A stretch of 64,000 nucleotides of DNA from Methanococcoides alaskense (GTDB lineage Archaea > Halobacteriota > Methanosarcinia > Methanosarcinales > Methanosarcinaceae). Shown here piece after piece: positions 35,516 to 45,024 of the stretch. The DNA lies in assembly GCF_031454185.1 (NCBI RefSeq), contig NZ_JAVDQI010000007.1, positions 1 through 64,000 of the forward strand, given 5' to 3'. Within the stretch, counting starts at the first letter, position 1; each line of letters starts with the position of its first letter. Under the pieces are notes generated by a model. The model ran no database searches. It was given only the letters and a program-made list of their open reading frames with translations, and was not told where the DNA came from. Position numbers and translations under genes: made by a program.

Positions 35516-36343
35516 ATGGCTAAAAGGACCTTATTGATACTGTCTATCATTCTAATGACATGCTCTCTTCTGTTCTCCGGATGTGTGGGACAGAATAGCA
35601 ATGAGCTCAATGCTGTGCAGACCAACGTGCAAAACGATGTGCTTTATCAGGTATCGACCATCGATGCCCTGCTTGAGGGACTATATGATGGTGAGGTAAC
35701 TATCAAAGAGTTAAAAGAAAAAGGCGATACAGGTCTTGGGACCTTTAACGCACTCTATGGTGAGATGATAGTGATAGACGGCGAGGTCTATCAGATAAGG
35801 ACCGATGGTCACGCTTATCTGGCAGATGACAGCATGCTTACGCCCTTTGCGGCGGTCACTGGGTTTGCAGCAGATGAGATCATTGTTATGCAAGAGAATG
35901 TAAATTCTTCAGAGGTCGCTTCTATGCTGGAACAGGCATTGCCTTCTAAGAATATCATGTATGCTATTAGAATAGATGGCAATTTCAGTTCGATGAAGGT
36001 TCGCAGCGTTCCAGCACAGGAAAGGCCATATCCTTTGCTTGTGGATGTAGTTGCAAATGAACAGGTTGTGTTCGAACATGAGAATGTGGAGGGCAGCATC
36101 ATAGGTTTCTGGCTCCCTTATTATGTAGAGGGCATGAACGTTCCCGGATATCATTTCCATTTTATCGATTCAGAACGTACCGAAGGTGGACATGTTCTCG
36201 ATTATACGCTTATTAATGGTACTGTGAGCATAGACCACACAACAGGCTTTGAACTGGCGCTTCCAAGCGATGATGATTTTCTTTCCTCTGATCTTCTAAG
36301 AGACAAAGGGGGAGAACTGGGTGTTGTGGAAAAGGATGACTGA
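35516..36343 (+). CDS. budA: Acetolactate decarboxylase, lipoprotein form
   Basis: Alpha-acetolactate decarboxylase forms acetoin from acetolactate. 275 residues from the ATG at 35516, which has GGGAGAT upstream; the frame is open earlier (35417) but without support. An N-terminal signal with lipobox LFSGC indicates a membrane-anchored extracytoplasmic protein. The core has TIDALLEGLYDGEVTIKEL, GDTGLGTFNALYGEM, the metal-binding PGYHFHFID, and GGHVLDY. Acetolactate is normally cytoplasmic, so export is puzzling. It is divergent from znuA. Family assignment is firm, physiological role unclear. Confidence 0.9.
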   Translation: MAKRTLLILSIILMTCSLLFSGCVGQNSNELNAVQTNVQNDVLYQVSTIDALLEGLYDGEVTIKELKEKGDTGLGTFNALYGEMIVIDGEVYQIRTDGHAYLADDSMLTPFAAVTGFAADEIIVMQENVNSSEVASMLEQALPSKNIMYAIRIDGNFSSMKVRSVPAQERPYPLLVDVVANEQVVFEHENVEGSIIGFWLPYYVEGMNVPGYHFHFIDSERTEGGHVLDYTLINGTVSIDHTTGFELALPSDDDFLSSDLLRDKGGELGVVEKDD

Positions 36344-36469
36344 GATAACGATTACCTGATGATCTACTATCAATCCAGATAATTTCAGCTCACCCATGAT
36401 TCTTAAATAGGTTTGTAGCAATAATGCGCTAAAAACGGAGATTATTATCCCATTAAAAAAGGTGAATAT

Positions 36470-37627
36470 ATGTACGCAGATAGAATCAATTCATTACCCC
36501 CTTATTTATTCGCAACTATAGATGAAGCCAAAGCTGCTGTAATGGCAAAAGGAGTCGATGTGATCGACCTTGGTGTCGGCGATCCTGACATGCCTACTCC
36601 TGAACACATCGTTGAATCCATGTGTGAAGCTGCCAGAGACCCTGCAACCCACAGATATCCTTCATACACCGGTATGATCGAGTTCAGGGAAGCTGTGGCA
36701 AACTGGTGCAAGGATACACGCGGTCTCGAGCTTGATGCTGCAACGGAGACATTGACACTTATAGGCTCAAAGGAAGGTGTCGCACACATCCCTCTTGCTT
36801 TTGTCAACCCTGGCGATGTGGCATTGATCCCTGATCCTGGATATCCTGTTTACAAGATCGGAACCCAGTTCGCAGGCGGAGAACCGCACATCATGCCTCT
36901 TCTTGAGGAGAATGGCTTCCTTCCTGACTTTGACGCAATTCCTGCTGACAAGCTTGCAAAGGCAAAGCTCATGTTCCTGAACTACCCGAACAACCCAACA
37001 TCCGCTACTGCTGATGTGAAGTTCTTCAAAGAGGTCGTTGAGTTCGCAAAGAACAATGACATCATCGTTGTTCACGACAACGCATATTCTGAAATGGTCT
37101 ATGATGATTACACCGCACCAAGCTTCCTCAGTGTTGATGGGGCAATGGATGTCGGTATGGAACTTTATTCCATGTCCAAGACCTACAACATGACCGGATG
37201 GAGACTTGCATTCGCTGTTGGTAACAAAGACCTCATAAAAGGCTTTGGAAAGGTAAAATCCAACATCGATTCCGGTGCTTTCGATGCAGTTCAGAGAGCT
37301 GGTATCACCGCAGTCTCAAGCTCACAGCAGTGTGTTGCTGATATGAACAGCATCTATCAGAAAAGGCGTGATGCACTTCTTAAAGGTCTCAGGGGCATCG
37401 GTCTTGACGCAAAGGCACCAAAAGCAACATTCTACATGTGGGTTCCTACTCCTGATGGATACGATTCTATGGGATTCTCAAAGCTCCTGCTCGAAGAGTC
37501 TGGTATTGTTGCAACTCCGGGTGTCGGCTTTGGTGAATATGGTGAAGGTTACATAAGGTTCGCTCTTACACAGTCTGTAGAGCGTATAGAAGAAGCTGTG
37601 GCAAGAATGGATAAGCTGACCATCTAA
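36470..37627 (+). CDS. dapL: LL-diaminopimelate aminotransferase (DapL type)
   Basis: PLP-dependent fold-type I aminotransferase, 385 residues, converting tetrahydrodipicolinate directly to LL-diaminopimelate for lysine synthesis in methanogens. The PLP lysine is in SMSKTYNMTGWR (about 234-245); LNYPNNPTSA and GVGDPDMPTP are family-typical. The start has GGTGAAT nearby. Aspartate-type aminotransferases of the same subfamily are an alternative; I favour DapL on overall pattern. It is monocistronic with a clear terminator. Confidence 0.85.
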   Translation: MYADRINSLPPYLFATIDEAKAAVMAKGVDVIDLGVGDPDMPTPEHIVESMCEAARDPATHRYPSYTGMIEFREAVANWCKDTRGLELDAATETLTLIGSKEGVAHIPLAFVNPGDVALIPDPGYPVYKIGTQFAGGEPHIMPLLEENGFLPDFDAIPADKLAKAKLMFLNYPNNPTSATADVKFFKEVVEFAKNNDIIVVHDNAYSEMVYDDYTAPSFLSVDGAMDVGMELYSMSKTYNMTGWRLAFAVGNKDLIKGFGKVKSNIDSGAFDAVQRAGITAVSSSQQCVADMNSIYQKRRDALLKGLRGIGLDAKAPKATFYMWVPTPDGYDSMGFSKLLLEESGIVATPGVGFGEYGEGYIRFALTQSVERIEEAVARMDKLTI

Positions 37628-37691
37628 GGTCATGCAATAACCGTATCACAAAACGCACAATAAATGTGCAACAGATAAATAACAGAACAGT

Positions 37692-37724
37692 GCCACCATC
37701 TCGGTGGCCTCATGTTCTTTTTTA
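37692..37724 (+). terminator. Terminator of dapL
   Basis: GCCACC, loop ATCTC, GGTGGC form a 6-bp stem (37692-37708), followed by TTCTTTTTT. Confidence 0.8.
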
Positions 37725-37788
37725 AAACGATATCTTCTTTTTTGAAGATAATTTTCAAACAATGGCGTCTGGTTCAGCCGAAGGAATA

Positions 37789-38889
37789 TCATTGTTTCAA
37801 AAGTGAGTTCGGATGAATATGGCCGCTTCTTATCATGTGGTCGACCAGTACCAATGCCATCATAGCTTCTGCAACAGGAACCATTCGCGGTGGGATGGTT
37901 GGATCATGGCGGCCTTTGATGATGATATCGCTGTTCTTCATCTCTTTTGTATTGACAGTGTGCTGCACTTTTGATATGGATGGTGTGGGTTTGACACTTG
38001 CACGGCAGATTATGGGCATTCCTGTGGAAAGTCCTCCGAGTATCCCACCGGCATTATTGGTCTGTGTGATTATCTTCCCGTCTTCCAGTATGAAAGGATC
38101 GTTCATCTGGCTTCCCTTCATCTGTGCTGCCTCATTTCCAATTCCTATCTCAACACCTTTGACAGCACCGATGCTCATGATCGCTTTTGCTATATCGGCA
38201 TCAAGTTTATCGAAAACAGGTTCTCCTATTCCCGGTGGCAGGCCGATGGCTATTATTTCGACAACACCGCCTATGCTCTCATGTTCTTCTCGTGCTTTTC
38301 CAACCTTTTCGAGCATCAATTGTGCCGCTTCCAGATCGGCACACCTGACCGGTGTCTTTTCAAGATGTTCCTTTATTGTATCAAAAGGCATCTCTTTTGC
38401 AGCAATACCGCCAAGTTCTGTCACATGTGCAATGATGTCAATGCCAAAATTTGAAAGGATCTCTTTTGCAACAGCTCCTGCTGCAACTCTTCCAATGGTC
38501 TCACGTGCGGAAGAACGTCCTCCTCCCCGATGGTCACGGATACCGTATTTTTCCATGTATGGATAATCTGCATGCCCTGGTCTTGGGAGGTCTCTTATAT
38601 TATCGTAAGAACTCGAATCAGCATCCTTGTTCCATACCATCATGGAAATGGGTGTGCCTGTAGCTTTTCCTTCAAATATCCCTGAAAGGATCTCCACCTT
38701 GTCTGCCTCAGAACGCGGTGTGGATACAGCGCTTTGGCCGGGACGTCGCCTGTCAAGCTCTTTCTGTACTATCTCTGTGTCAAGGGGAAGTCCTGCGGGG
38801 ACGCCGTCAATAACGACTCCCAATGCACGTCCGTGTGATTCTCCCCAGGTTGTTATCCTGAAAGAATGGCCAAAGGTATTTCCGGGCAT
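37789..38889 (-). CDS. aroC: Chorismate synthase
   Basis: Last shikimate-pathway step, EPSP to chorismate, needing reduced FMN. 366 residues. Signatures GESHGRALGVVIDG (17-30), RRRPGQSAVSTPR (47-59), and GIRDHRGGGRSSARET are intact. It ends with HPNSLLKQ. The next gene upstream on the same strand is a CDF transporter 29 bp away; the two may be cotranscribed despite different roles. Confidence 0.96.
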   Translation of the reverse strand: MPGNTFGHSFRITTWGESHGRALGVVIDGVPAGLPLDTEIVQKELDRRRPGQSAVSTPRSEADKVEILSGIFEGKATGTPISMMVWNKDADSSSYDNIRDLPRPGHADYPYMEKYGIRDHRGGGRSSARETIGRVAAGAVAKEILSNFGIDIIAHVTELGGIAAKEMPFDTIKEHLEKTPVRCADLEAAQLMLEKVGKAREEHESIGGVVEIIAIGLPPGIGEPVFDKLDADIAKAIMSIGAVKGVEIGIGNEAAQMKGSQMNDPFILEDGKIITQTNNAGGILGGLSTGMPIICRASVKPTPSISKVQHTVNTKEMKNSDIIIKGRHDPTIPPRMVPVAEAMMALVLVDHMIRSGHIHPNSLLKQ

Positions 38890-38918
38890 GTTTATCTATT
38901 CCATTTGATGCTATTTTA

Positions 38919-39785
38919 TTATTGTTCTTTCAGAGGGTCAATATGCACCATAACTTCAGAGACACCTTTTATTTTGCTCTTAAGGTGGTCCATTACTTTA
39001 TGCGATATTGCATGTGCCTCGTAGAGTGGCATATCCGGCCTTACCATTATATGAAGGTCGATGTGGATGTCCCCAATACACCCTCGGGTCCTTATCTTAT
39101 GGCAGTTCTCCACACCTTCTATCTCGTAGGCAAGTGAGCAGATCAAGCCTTCCTCAAGCTGAGCTGCATCACAGAGGGTCTTGCTGCTGCTAAGGATTAT
39201 ACTAACTCCGGCCTTTACGATGACCGCAGCTATGATAAGTGATATCAGGGGGTCGATTATAGGGTAGCCTGCTTCTATGGCTACCAATGCTACCAGGACC
39301 GAAAGTGAAACGAATATATCGCTTCTGGTGTGTATGGAGTCTGCAAGCAGGATCTCGCTGCTTAACTGTTCTCCCTTCCGGCGTTCATATTCGGTGACCA
39401 TCATGTTAATGGCCATTGTCCCTATCATCACCAGGAAGCTCAGGTTCGTTACATTCGGACTTATTTCCGAAGTGAACCTTGTTATTGAATTGTGAATTAT
39501 TTCGAAACCCACGAAGATGATAAGGATCGCAATGATGATCGATGCCAGGGTCTCGAATTTCTGATGTCCGTAAGGGTGGCTCTTGTCCGGAGGTTTAGCT
39601 GCCACGAAAATAGCGATAATACCGACGATGTTGGATATTCCGTCAAAGAGGGAATGGTATCCGTCTGACTTCATACTGAGGGTATTTGTAAGTGTACCAT
39701 AGACTATCTTTACAAAAGCGACCAGAAAATTCAGTACCAGTATAACTGCCAGTATCTGCTGGATCTTTATTGAGCGTTTGTCCAT
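38919..39785 (-). CDS. Cation diffusion facilitator (CDF) metal exporter
   Basis: Exports divalent metals (Zn, Fe, Mn or Cd) against protons. 288 residues: six membrane helices and a cytoplasmic C-terminal domain (about 205-288) with histidines at RGCIGDIHIDLHI. The transport-site residues appear as DGYHSLFD (helix II) and ADSIHTRSD (helix V), i.e. an HD-HD-like set that allows zinc or manganese. The HPYGHQKFE loop is typical. Lies upstream of aroC and divergent from cooC. Confidence 0.92.
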   Translation of the reverse strand: MDKRSIKIQQILAVILVLNFLVAFVKIVYGTLTNTLSMKSDGYHSLFDGISNIVGIIAIFVAAKPPDKSHPYGHQKFETLASIIIAILIIFVGFEIIHNSITRFTSEISPNVTNLSFLVMIGTMAINMMVTEYERRKGEQLSSEILLADSIHTRSDIFVSLSVLVALVAIEAGYPIIDPLISLIIAAVIVKAGVSIILSSSKTLCDAAQLEEGLICSLAYEIEGVENCHKIRTRGCIGDIHIDLHIMVRPDMPLYEAHAISHKVMDHLKSKIKGVSEVMVHIDPLKEQ

Positions 39786-39931
39786 GATATATCAAAATTA
39801 TATTCTTGGGCTACATATAAAGGTATGTTGGGGGTTCGGAGCAGTTTAAATAATTATATTGCGTACATATTGTGTATACGGCTTGTTAATAATCAAATTT
39901 TCATAGTTGAAACATTTAAGAGGGTTGACCA

Positions 39932-40717
39932 ATGGTAAAGATCGCAGTTACAGGTAAAGGGGGTGTGGGTAAGACCACATTTTCCGGTACGATCGCAAGG
40001 TTACTTGCAAGGGATGGGTATGATGTGCTTGCTATTGATGCAGATTCGGATATGAATCTTGCATCTTCATTGGGAATTGCCGAGCCGCCATTGCCACTTA
40101 CGAATTATAAGGAAATGATCGATGAACGTGCAGGTGAGGCCGGCGGGATGTTCAAGTACAATCCAAAGGTCGATGATATCACGGACAAATACGGTGTCAC
40201 TGGACCCGATGGCGTGAAAATGCTCGTCATGGGTACGGTTGAACGTGGCGGAAGCGGCTGCATGTGCCCTGCATCTTCTTTTTTAAGAGCGTTGCTAAGG
40301 CATGTGGTACTGAAGGATTCCAGTGCACTGATCATGGATATGGAGGCAGGCATCGAACATCTGGGCCGTGGGACCACACGCGGTATCGATCTTATGATAA
40401 TAGTCGTGGAACCTGGAATGCGCTCCATAGAAACCGCAAGCAGGATAAAGGACCTTGCATCCGGCATTGGCATCGAACATCTTGCTGCGGTCGTTAATAA
40501 AGGAACTTCTTCGGATATCAAACCTAAGCTTGCAGAACTTGGCATCACTGTACTTGGGGAGATCCCATTCTCTGCTGAGCTTATGAATGCGGACTTTGAA
40601 GGCAAGGCTCCTCTGGATTCGGGACTTGAGAATATCGCTCCATTCATCGAGATCAAGGGCAGGATGCTTGAGATGATCGAAGGCTTCAAAGACGAAGAGC
40701 CAAAGGATGAGAACTGA
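39932..40717 (+). CDS. cooC: CooC-like nickel-insertion ATPase
   Basis: MinD/NifH-type P-loop ATPase of 261 residues that matures the Ni-Fe-S cluster of CO dehydrogenase/acetyl-CoA synthase. Deviant Walker A GKGGVGKTT is at 8-16. The CooC-specific CXC metal motif is C110-M-C112 in GGSGCMCP. No cdh genes lie in this window. The cupin gene downstream starts inside its last codons (11 bp overlap), so the two are cotranslated. Confidence 0.9.
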   Translation: MVKIAVTGKGGVGKTTFSGTIARLLARDGYDVLAIDADSDMNLASSLGIAEPPLPLTNYKEMIDERAGEAGGMFKYNPKVDDITDKYGVTGPDGVKMLVMGTVERGGSGCMCPASSFLRALLRHVVLKDSSALIMDMEAGIEHLGRGTTRGIDLMIIVVEPGMRSIETASRIKDLASGIGIEHLAAVVNKGTSSDIKPKLAELGITVLGEIPFSAELMNADFEGKAPLDSGLENIAPFIEIKGRMLEMIEGFKDEEPKDEN

Positions 40718-41066
40718 ATATGCTAATATAGAGCCGTTCATAACAAAGGATGGCTCTACAATAAGGGAACTTATGCACCCCGATGGGGGTGGCAGTGAGA
40801 AGCAGAGTGTTGCGGAGGCCATAGTTCCCATGGGAAGCTCTACCCTTGCACATCGACATCCGGTTGCAGAGGAGATCTATCACATAACGACCGGTAGTGG
40901 TCTCATGACCCTCGATTCAGACGTTTTTGAGGTGAATGCGGGTGACACAGTACTGATCAATTCAGGTGTCGTCCACAAGATCGAAAATACCGAGAGCGAA
41001 GACCTGAAGATCCTTTGTTGTTGCTCCCCTGCTTATTCACATGAAGATACTGAACTTCTGGAATAA
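40707..41066 (+). CDS. Cupin-domain protein coupled to cooC
   Basis: A 119-residue cupin with the full metal set: motif 1 TLAHRHPVAEEIYHITTGSG (histidines at about 49 and 51, glutamate at 55) and motif 2 GDTVLINSGVVHKIEN (His about 91). Its ATG lies 11 bp inside the cooC 3' end in another frame. A metal-related or metal-sensing role beside cooC is a guess; many such cupins are sugar isomerase-like or binding proteins. A Cys-Cys-Cys run (ILCCCSP) near the end is notable. Confidence 0.85.
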   Translation: MRTEYANIEPFITKDGSTIRELMHPDGGGSEKQSVAEAIVPMGSSTLAHRHPVAEEIYHITTGSGLMTLDSDVFEVNAGDTVLINSGVVHKIENTESEDLKILCCCSPAYSHEDTELLE

Positions 41067-41089
41067 ACGCTTCTTCTTTCTCTTCCTTT

Positions 41090-41683
41090 TTATTCTCTGG
41101 AATAGGTTCCCATTAGCTCTCCTTCTGCAATGATGTGTTCCTGCATTGCTTCTTCCAGAGCTGTTCTGGTGGAACCTGATCCAATGTCAAGCATGGTGTC
41201 CAGTGCGTAGAACCTGTAAAAGTACCTGTGTGTTCCTGAAGGTGGACATGGTCCTAAATAATCTGTTCCCTTAGCACCATTAAGTCCCTGTACTCCCGGA
41301 ACTGTATTCTCTTTGATAATTGAGCCCGGTGCAATGTTCCATACTATCCAGTGGGTGAACGTCCCCCTCGGAGCATCGGGGTCATCGACTATCAGCACAA
41401 GACTTACGGTATCTTCAGGCAGGATGCCGGGAACGAGTTCTGGATTGATGTTATCCCCATCGCAGGTGTAGCGTGAGGGGATCTCCCCGTTGTTCTCAAA
41501 GGAACTGGTCGAGATCGTGAATGTGTCCTGTTCTTCGTTGTTGTTCTGTTCAGGCACATCATCCTCGTCCTCAATTATTTCCGGTATTGGCTCAGGCTCA
41601 TCAGTATCAGTGGTCGTGCAGCCTGATGCTGCTATGATCAGTATCATTGTGGCTAATGTAAAGATCTTCATCAATGTACGCAT
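41090..41683 (-). CDS. YbhB/YbcL-type PEBP family lipoprotein
   Basis: 197 residues from the ATG at 41683 with GGGGGT upstream. The N-terminal lipoprotein signal has lipobox AASGC; a very acidic Asn/Glu-rich linker (about 27-55) follows, then the phosphatidylethanolamine-binding-protein fold with DPDAPRGTFTHWIVWNI and GPCPPSGTHRYFYRFYALD. These proteins bind anionic ligands or inhibit proteases; the true role in archaea is unknown. It converges with cooC-cupin. Confidence 0.9.
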   Translation of the reverse strand: MRTLMKIFTLATMILIIAASGCTTTDTDEPEPIPEIIEDEDDVPEQNNNEEQDTFTISTSSFENNGEIPSRYTCDGDNINPELVPGILPEDTVSLVLIVDDPDAPRGTFTHWIVWNIAPGSIIKENTVPGVQGLNGAKGTDYLGPCPPSGTHRYFYRFYALDTMLDIGSGSTRTALEEAMQEHIIAEGELMGTYSRE

Positions 41684-41790
41684 TTCAATTACCCCCATCT
41701 TACATTTGGCTCTAACATTAATAAACTATATATTGAATCGGAGTTTTTCAACCACATTGTTCGATATAGTCCTAACAATCATTGGAGGCA

Positions 41791-42471
41791 ATGCTGTTGA
41801 AAGTGGCAAGGAATATCATATCAAGATCGAAGAAGATCACAAAGGTTGAGAGGTTCAGGCTGAGCCTTCAGCTTATTGGCCTTGCCATCTTCATTTATTT
41901 TGGCTCACAGTCAACATTCTATGTTGTGCTCCTGTCCGTTCCCGTTGCTCTGCTATTTGGCCCGGTCTATTGCGGCTGGATGTGTCCAAGGGGTATGGTC
42001 CAGAACATAATTGGTTCAATCGGAAAAAGGGTACTCGGTAAAAGATACAACAAACTTATTCCAAAAAGAATCCATAAGCCGTTACTATATTTTCGCTATG
42101 TAGTATTGCTCTTCTTACTGACCGCTCTGGTGCTGTATGAATTCCAGCTCATTGATGATCTCATCATGGAATCCGTGGTAGTAGATGGTCTGCTACTGAT
42201 CATGGTGGTTTCTATACTGCTTTCCTTTTTCGTTGACAGGGCTGCATGCAGGTATTTTTGTAAAGAAGGCGCAGCAGCTTCATTGACGAATCTGGTCAAG
42301 ATCAGGAAGATAAAGCGTGATGCTTCGCTTTGCAATTCATGTGGTATATGTGACAGGGTGTGTCCCATGTGGATCGATGTGTCAAAGAAGGCTGTTGTCA
42401 GGGATACTGCCTGCATAAGTTGTATGAAGTGCGTTCAAAAGTGTCCTGTGGATGCGCTTAGGGTTGAGTGA
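41791..42471 (+). CDS. NapH/CcoG-like membrane protein with two 4Fe-4S sites
   Basis: About 227 residues. Membrane helices are at about 28-55, 100-120 and 130-150, with CGWMCPRG and RYFCKEGA, two CX3C motifs usual in NapH-type proteins, and a C-terminal ferredoxin domain (CNSCGICDRVCP and CISCMKCVQKCP). It likely passes electrons between the membrane pool and soluble carriers. The start is ambiguous: TTG 41782, ATG 41791 or TTG 41797 all lie near one GGAGG. No partner oxidoreductase is adjacent. Confidence 0.87.
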   Translation: MLLKVARNIISRSKKITKVERFRLSLQLIGLAIFIYFGSQSTFYVVLLSVPVALLFGPVYCGWMCPRGMVQNIIGSIGKRVLGKRYNKLIPKRIHKPLLYFRYVVLLFLLTALVLYEFQLIDDLIMESVVVDGLLLIMVVSILLSFFVDRAACRYFCKEGAAASLTNLVKIRKIKRDASLCNSCGICDRVCPMWIDVSKKAVVRDTACISCMKCVQKCPVDALRVE

Positions 42472-42515
42472 AGCTGGGAATATAAGAAAAAATGTTGATC
42501 AGGTACTAAACCCGA

Positions 42516-42712
42516 TTAGACTTCAATACAGTTTTCCCACAGACCGTGGATGTTACAATATCCAAGAGCATAGAAGGTTTTGTATTCACTAATATTCTCA
42601 AGCTTGAACCAGCAGTCGGGTTTCGTATTACCCGGACTGAAGTTTACTCTCCCGAGGGTAACAACTTCTCCGCCGGTCTTCTTTCCATAAAGCTCTACCC
42701 AAGCAATGTGAT
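42516..42712 (-). pseudogene. Truncated superoxide reductase fragment
   Basis: The minus strand encodes the last about 65 residues of a superoxide reductase, from HIAWVEL to ENCIEV, near-identical to the intact gene at 45831-46202, including the stop position and surrounding DNA. The N-terminal half with the Glu/Lys/His site (E23, K24, H25) and H53 of the intact protein is missing, so it cannot form the iron centre. The open frame extends to 42803 but codes unrelated residues through a short repeat. Confidence 0.88.
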
Positions 42713-42732
42713 TATCAGGTTGATGCGTTGAT

Positions 42733-42793
42733 TTGCGCTGCGATGTCTTTGATGAAAATGAGGATGTTTTTGTCTTATGCTGTGTTGCAATGA
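42733..42793 (+). repeat. Short repeat, copy A (upstream of truncated superoxide reductase)
   Basis: Contains GATGTTTTTGTCTTATGCTG, matching copies at 45472-45510 and 46285-46311. Read on the plus strand it encodes VFVLCCVAMT, similar to VFVLRCDAVT of the relic ORF at 45448-45597. Confidence 0.65.
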
Positions 42794-42983
42794 CAGATAT
42801 CAAACATCAGTGAATTTGCATCATATTTTGGTAACTGAGGTGTATTTAAATTCTTTGAGGTTCTCGATATAATCTGCAAAAATCTGTTACTTATATTCTT
42901 CGATTGATCAATATAGATGATATTATAACACAAATGGCTAAATAGTCAAAAACCAAGATAATATGATTGGGGGTATTGTTCAA

Positions 42984-44936
42984 GTGAGAATATACGTAAT
43001 GATCTTTGTAATACTTTTAACTTTAATGACCACGGCAGCTTCATCAGCCACCGTGGAAGCTGTTGAAGATTGGAATGTTACCTTTGACGGCGGTAATGAT
43101 GAGATTGCAAATTCTGTCCAGCAGACCTCAGATGAGGGGTATATTTTAGTCGGTTCTACAAATGATAGCGTAGATAATGACATGTGGCTTGTTAAGACCG
43201 ACTCCACAGGTTCCGAGGTCTGGAATCTTACCTTTAACTGCAACGTTAGTGATGATGATATTACATATTCTGTCCAGCAGACCAACGACAGCGGGTATAT
43301 TGTAGCCGGTACCACAGAGACTGGCACAGATAGGGACATGTTGCTTGTTAAGATCAATTCCACCGGTTCCGAGGACTGGAATGTAACCTTTGACGGAAGT
43401 TATGGTGATTATGCAAGATATGTACAGCAGACCGACGACGACGGGTATATTATAGCTGGCTATACAAATAATAGCGTAAGCTGGGACATGTGGCTTGTTA
43501 AGACCAATTCCACCGGTTCCGAGGTCTGGAATGTAACCTTTGACAGCGATTATAATGATTATGCAAGATCTGTACAGCAGACCGACGACGACGGGTATAT
43601 TGTAGCCGGCTATACAAATAATAGTGCAAGCTGGGACATGTGGCTTGTTAAGACCAATTCCACAGGTTCCGAGGTCTGGAATGTAACTTTTGACGGTGGC
43701 ATTTATGATAATGAGGCAAATTCTGTCCAGCAAACCTTAGACGACGGGTATATTGTAGCCGGTTACACAGAGAATACTGAAAATAGGGATATGTGGCTTG
43801 TTAAGACCAACCCCAATGGTTCCGAGGTCTGGAATGTTAACTTTGACGGTGGGGTTGGTCATGATATTGCATATTCTGTCCAGCAGACCGACGACGGATA
43901 TATTGTAGCCGGTTATACAAATAATAGCGTAAATCGGGACATGTGGCTTGTTAAGGTAAAAGAAAACCATGCTCCTGTGCTGGACACCATCGGTGATAAA
44001 AGTGTTAATGAGAATAACCCACTAACCTTCACGGTCAGTGCCACAGATTTTGACAACGATACCCTTGTTTACTCCGGCACCAATCTTCCAACAGGTGCTA
44101 CATTAAATAACAGTACAGGTGCATTTTCGTGGACACCTTCCGGCTCCCAGTCTGGAGATTATTCGATCGACTTTACTGTTTCCGATGGCAGTCTGAATGA
44201 TTCGGAGATAATCAGCATAACTGTCAATAATGTTCGCACCGGTGGCAGTTCCTCTGGTGGTGGCAGCGGAAGCGGCTCATCCGGCGAAGCCTTTGAGAAC
44301 ATCGCATTTAAGGATGTGAAAACAGAGAACATCGTAGATGGACTTGAAATTAGTTATGTCTTCGATGAAGAGCAGAATGCAATTCAGTACGTCAACTTCT
44401 CTGCATTGAGGAATTACGGAAGAGTTTCAACAACGATCGAAGTGCTTGAGAAGAGATCTTCAATGGTCGATGAAAGTGCTCCAGGACTTGTATATAGCAA
44501 CCTTAACATTTGGGTTGGTAGATCAGGATTTGCTACAGAAAGTAACATTGCACATCCTGTGATAGGCTTTAGTGTATCAAAAGCGTGGCTCACAGAGAAC
44601 GGCATTGATGAGAATTCAATAGCATTATATCGCCATAGTGAAGGTAAATGGAATGCACTTGATATCCAGAAGGTTGGAGATGATGATGATTCATACATCT
44701 ACTTCGAAGCAAAAACTCCGGGATTCTCTCCATTTGCTATTGCAGCTGAAGTTGATGATGAAATTTTAACAGACAATACCACTTCAGAAGAAGAGTTTTC
44801 TAACTCTGTTAATGATACAGAACCAATTGAAGAGGAACTCCCTGTAACAGAATCAAATAGCATTCCAGGAATTTCTATATTTACATCTGTGTTCGTTCTG
44901 GTATTTGCCTGTCTATTCCGGAAAAGGAAGAACTGA
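42984..44936 (+). CDS. Repeat-rich surface protein with PGF-pre-PGF and C-terminal sorting region
   Basis: Large secreted protein, 651 residues from the GTG at 42984 (GGGGGT upstream); ATG at 42963 is an alternative without a site. An N-terminal signal segment is followed by six beta-propeller-like units of about 50 residues (about 28-330) with core SVQQTDDDGYIVAGYT and DMWLVKTNSTGSE. A cadherin/He_PIG-like Ig domain (about 330-415), a Gly/Ser linker and a PGF-pre-PGF domain (about 435-595) follow. The C-terminus has an acidic region, a PGISIF-like motif, one helix and RKRKN, as in archaeosortase substrates. Many NxS/T sites suggest glycosylation. Probably S-layer-linked adhesin; role inferred. 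Confidence 0.88.
   Translation: MRIYVMIFVILLTLMTTAASSATVEAVEDWNVTFDGGNDEIANSVQQTSDEGYILVGSTNDSVDNDMWLVKTDSTGSEVWNLTFNCNVSDDDITYSVQQTNDSGYIVAGTTETGTDRDMLLVKINSTGSEDWNVTFDGSYGDYARYVQQTDDDGYIIAGYTNNSVSWDMWLVKTNSTGSEVWNVTFDSDYNDYARSVQQTDDDGYIVAGYTNNSASWDMWLVKTNSTGSEVWNVTFDGGIYDNEANSVQQTLDDGYIVAGYTENTENRDMWLVKTNPNGSEVWNVNFDGGVGHDIAYSVQQTDDGYIVAGYTNNSVNRDMWLVKVKENHAPVLDTIGDKSVNENNPLTFTVSATDFDNDTLVYSGTNLPTGATLNNSTGAFSWTPSGSQSGDYSIDFTVSDGSLNDSEIISITVNNVRTGGSSSGGGSGSGSSGEAFENIAFKDVKTENIVDGLEISYVFDEEQNAIQYVNFSALRNYGRVSTTIEVLEKRSSMVDESAPGLVYSNLNIWVGRSGFATESNIAHPVIGFSVSKAWLTENGIDENSIALYRHSEGKWNALDIQKVGDDDDSYIYFEAKTPGFSPFAIAAEVDDEILTDNTTSEEEFSNSVNDTEPIEEELPVTESNSIPGISIFTSVFVLVFACLFRKRKN
43066..43957 (+). 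repeat. Six tandem coding repeats of about 150 bp
   Basis: Units begin with TGGAATGT-A/T-ACCTTTGACGG-like DNA and contain GACGACGGGTATATTGTAGC and ATGTGGCTTGTTAAGACC. Units 3 and 4 are nearly identical (43377-43683), indicating recent duplication or gene conversion. Confidence 0.85.
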
Positions 44937-45024
44937 GTTTCCTTCCTTATTCTTACTTTTTTGGCTTTGTAGAACCCCTCTTCTCTAAATTCAACTACTC
45001 CGCTACCATTGTAACTATGGGAGC

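Noticed and set aside
37835..38566. 243-codon frame on the plus strand
   Set aside because: Antisense shadow of aroC.
42516..42803. 95-residue protein as an intact gene
   Set aside because: Only the C-terminal about 65 residues match superoxide reductase; the remainder reads through a repeat and the metal site is incomplete, so it is called a pseudogene.
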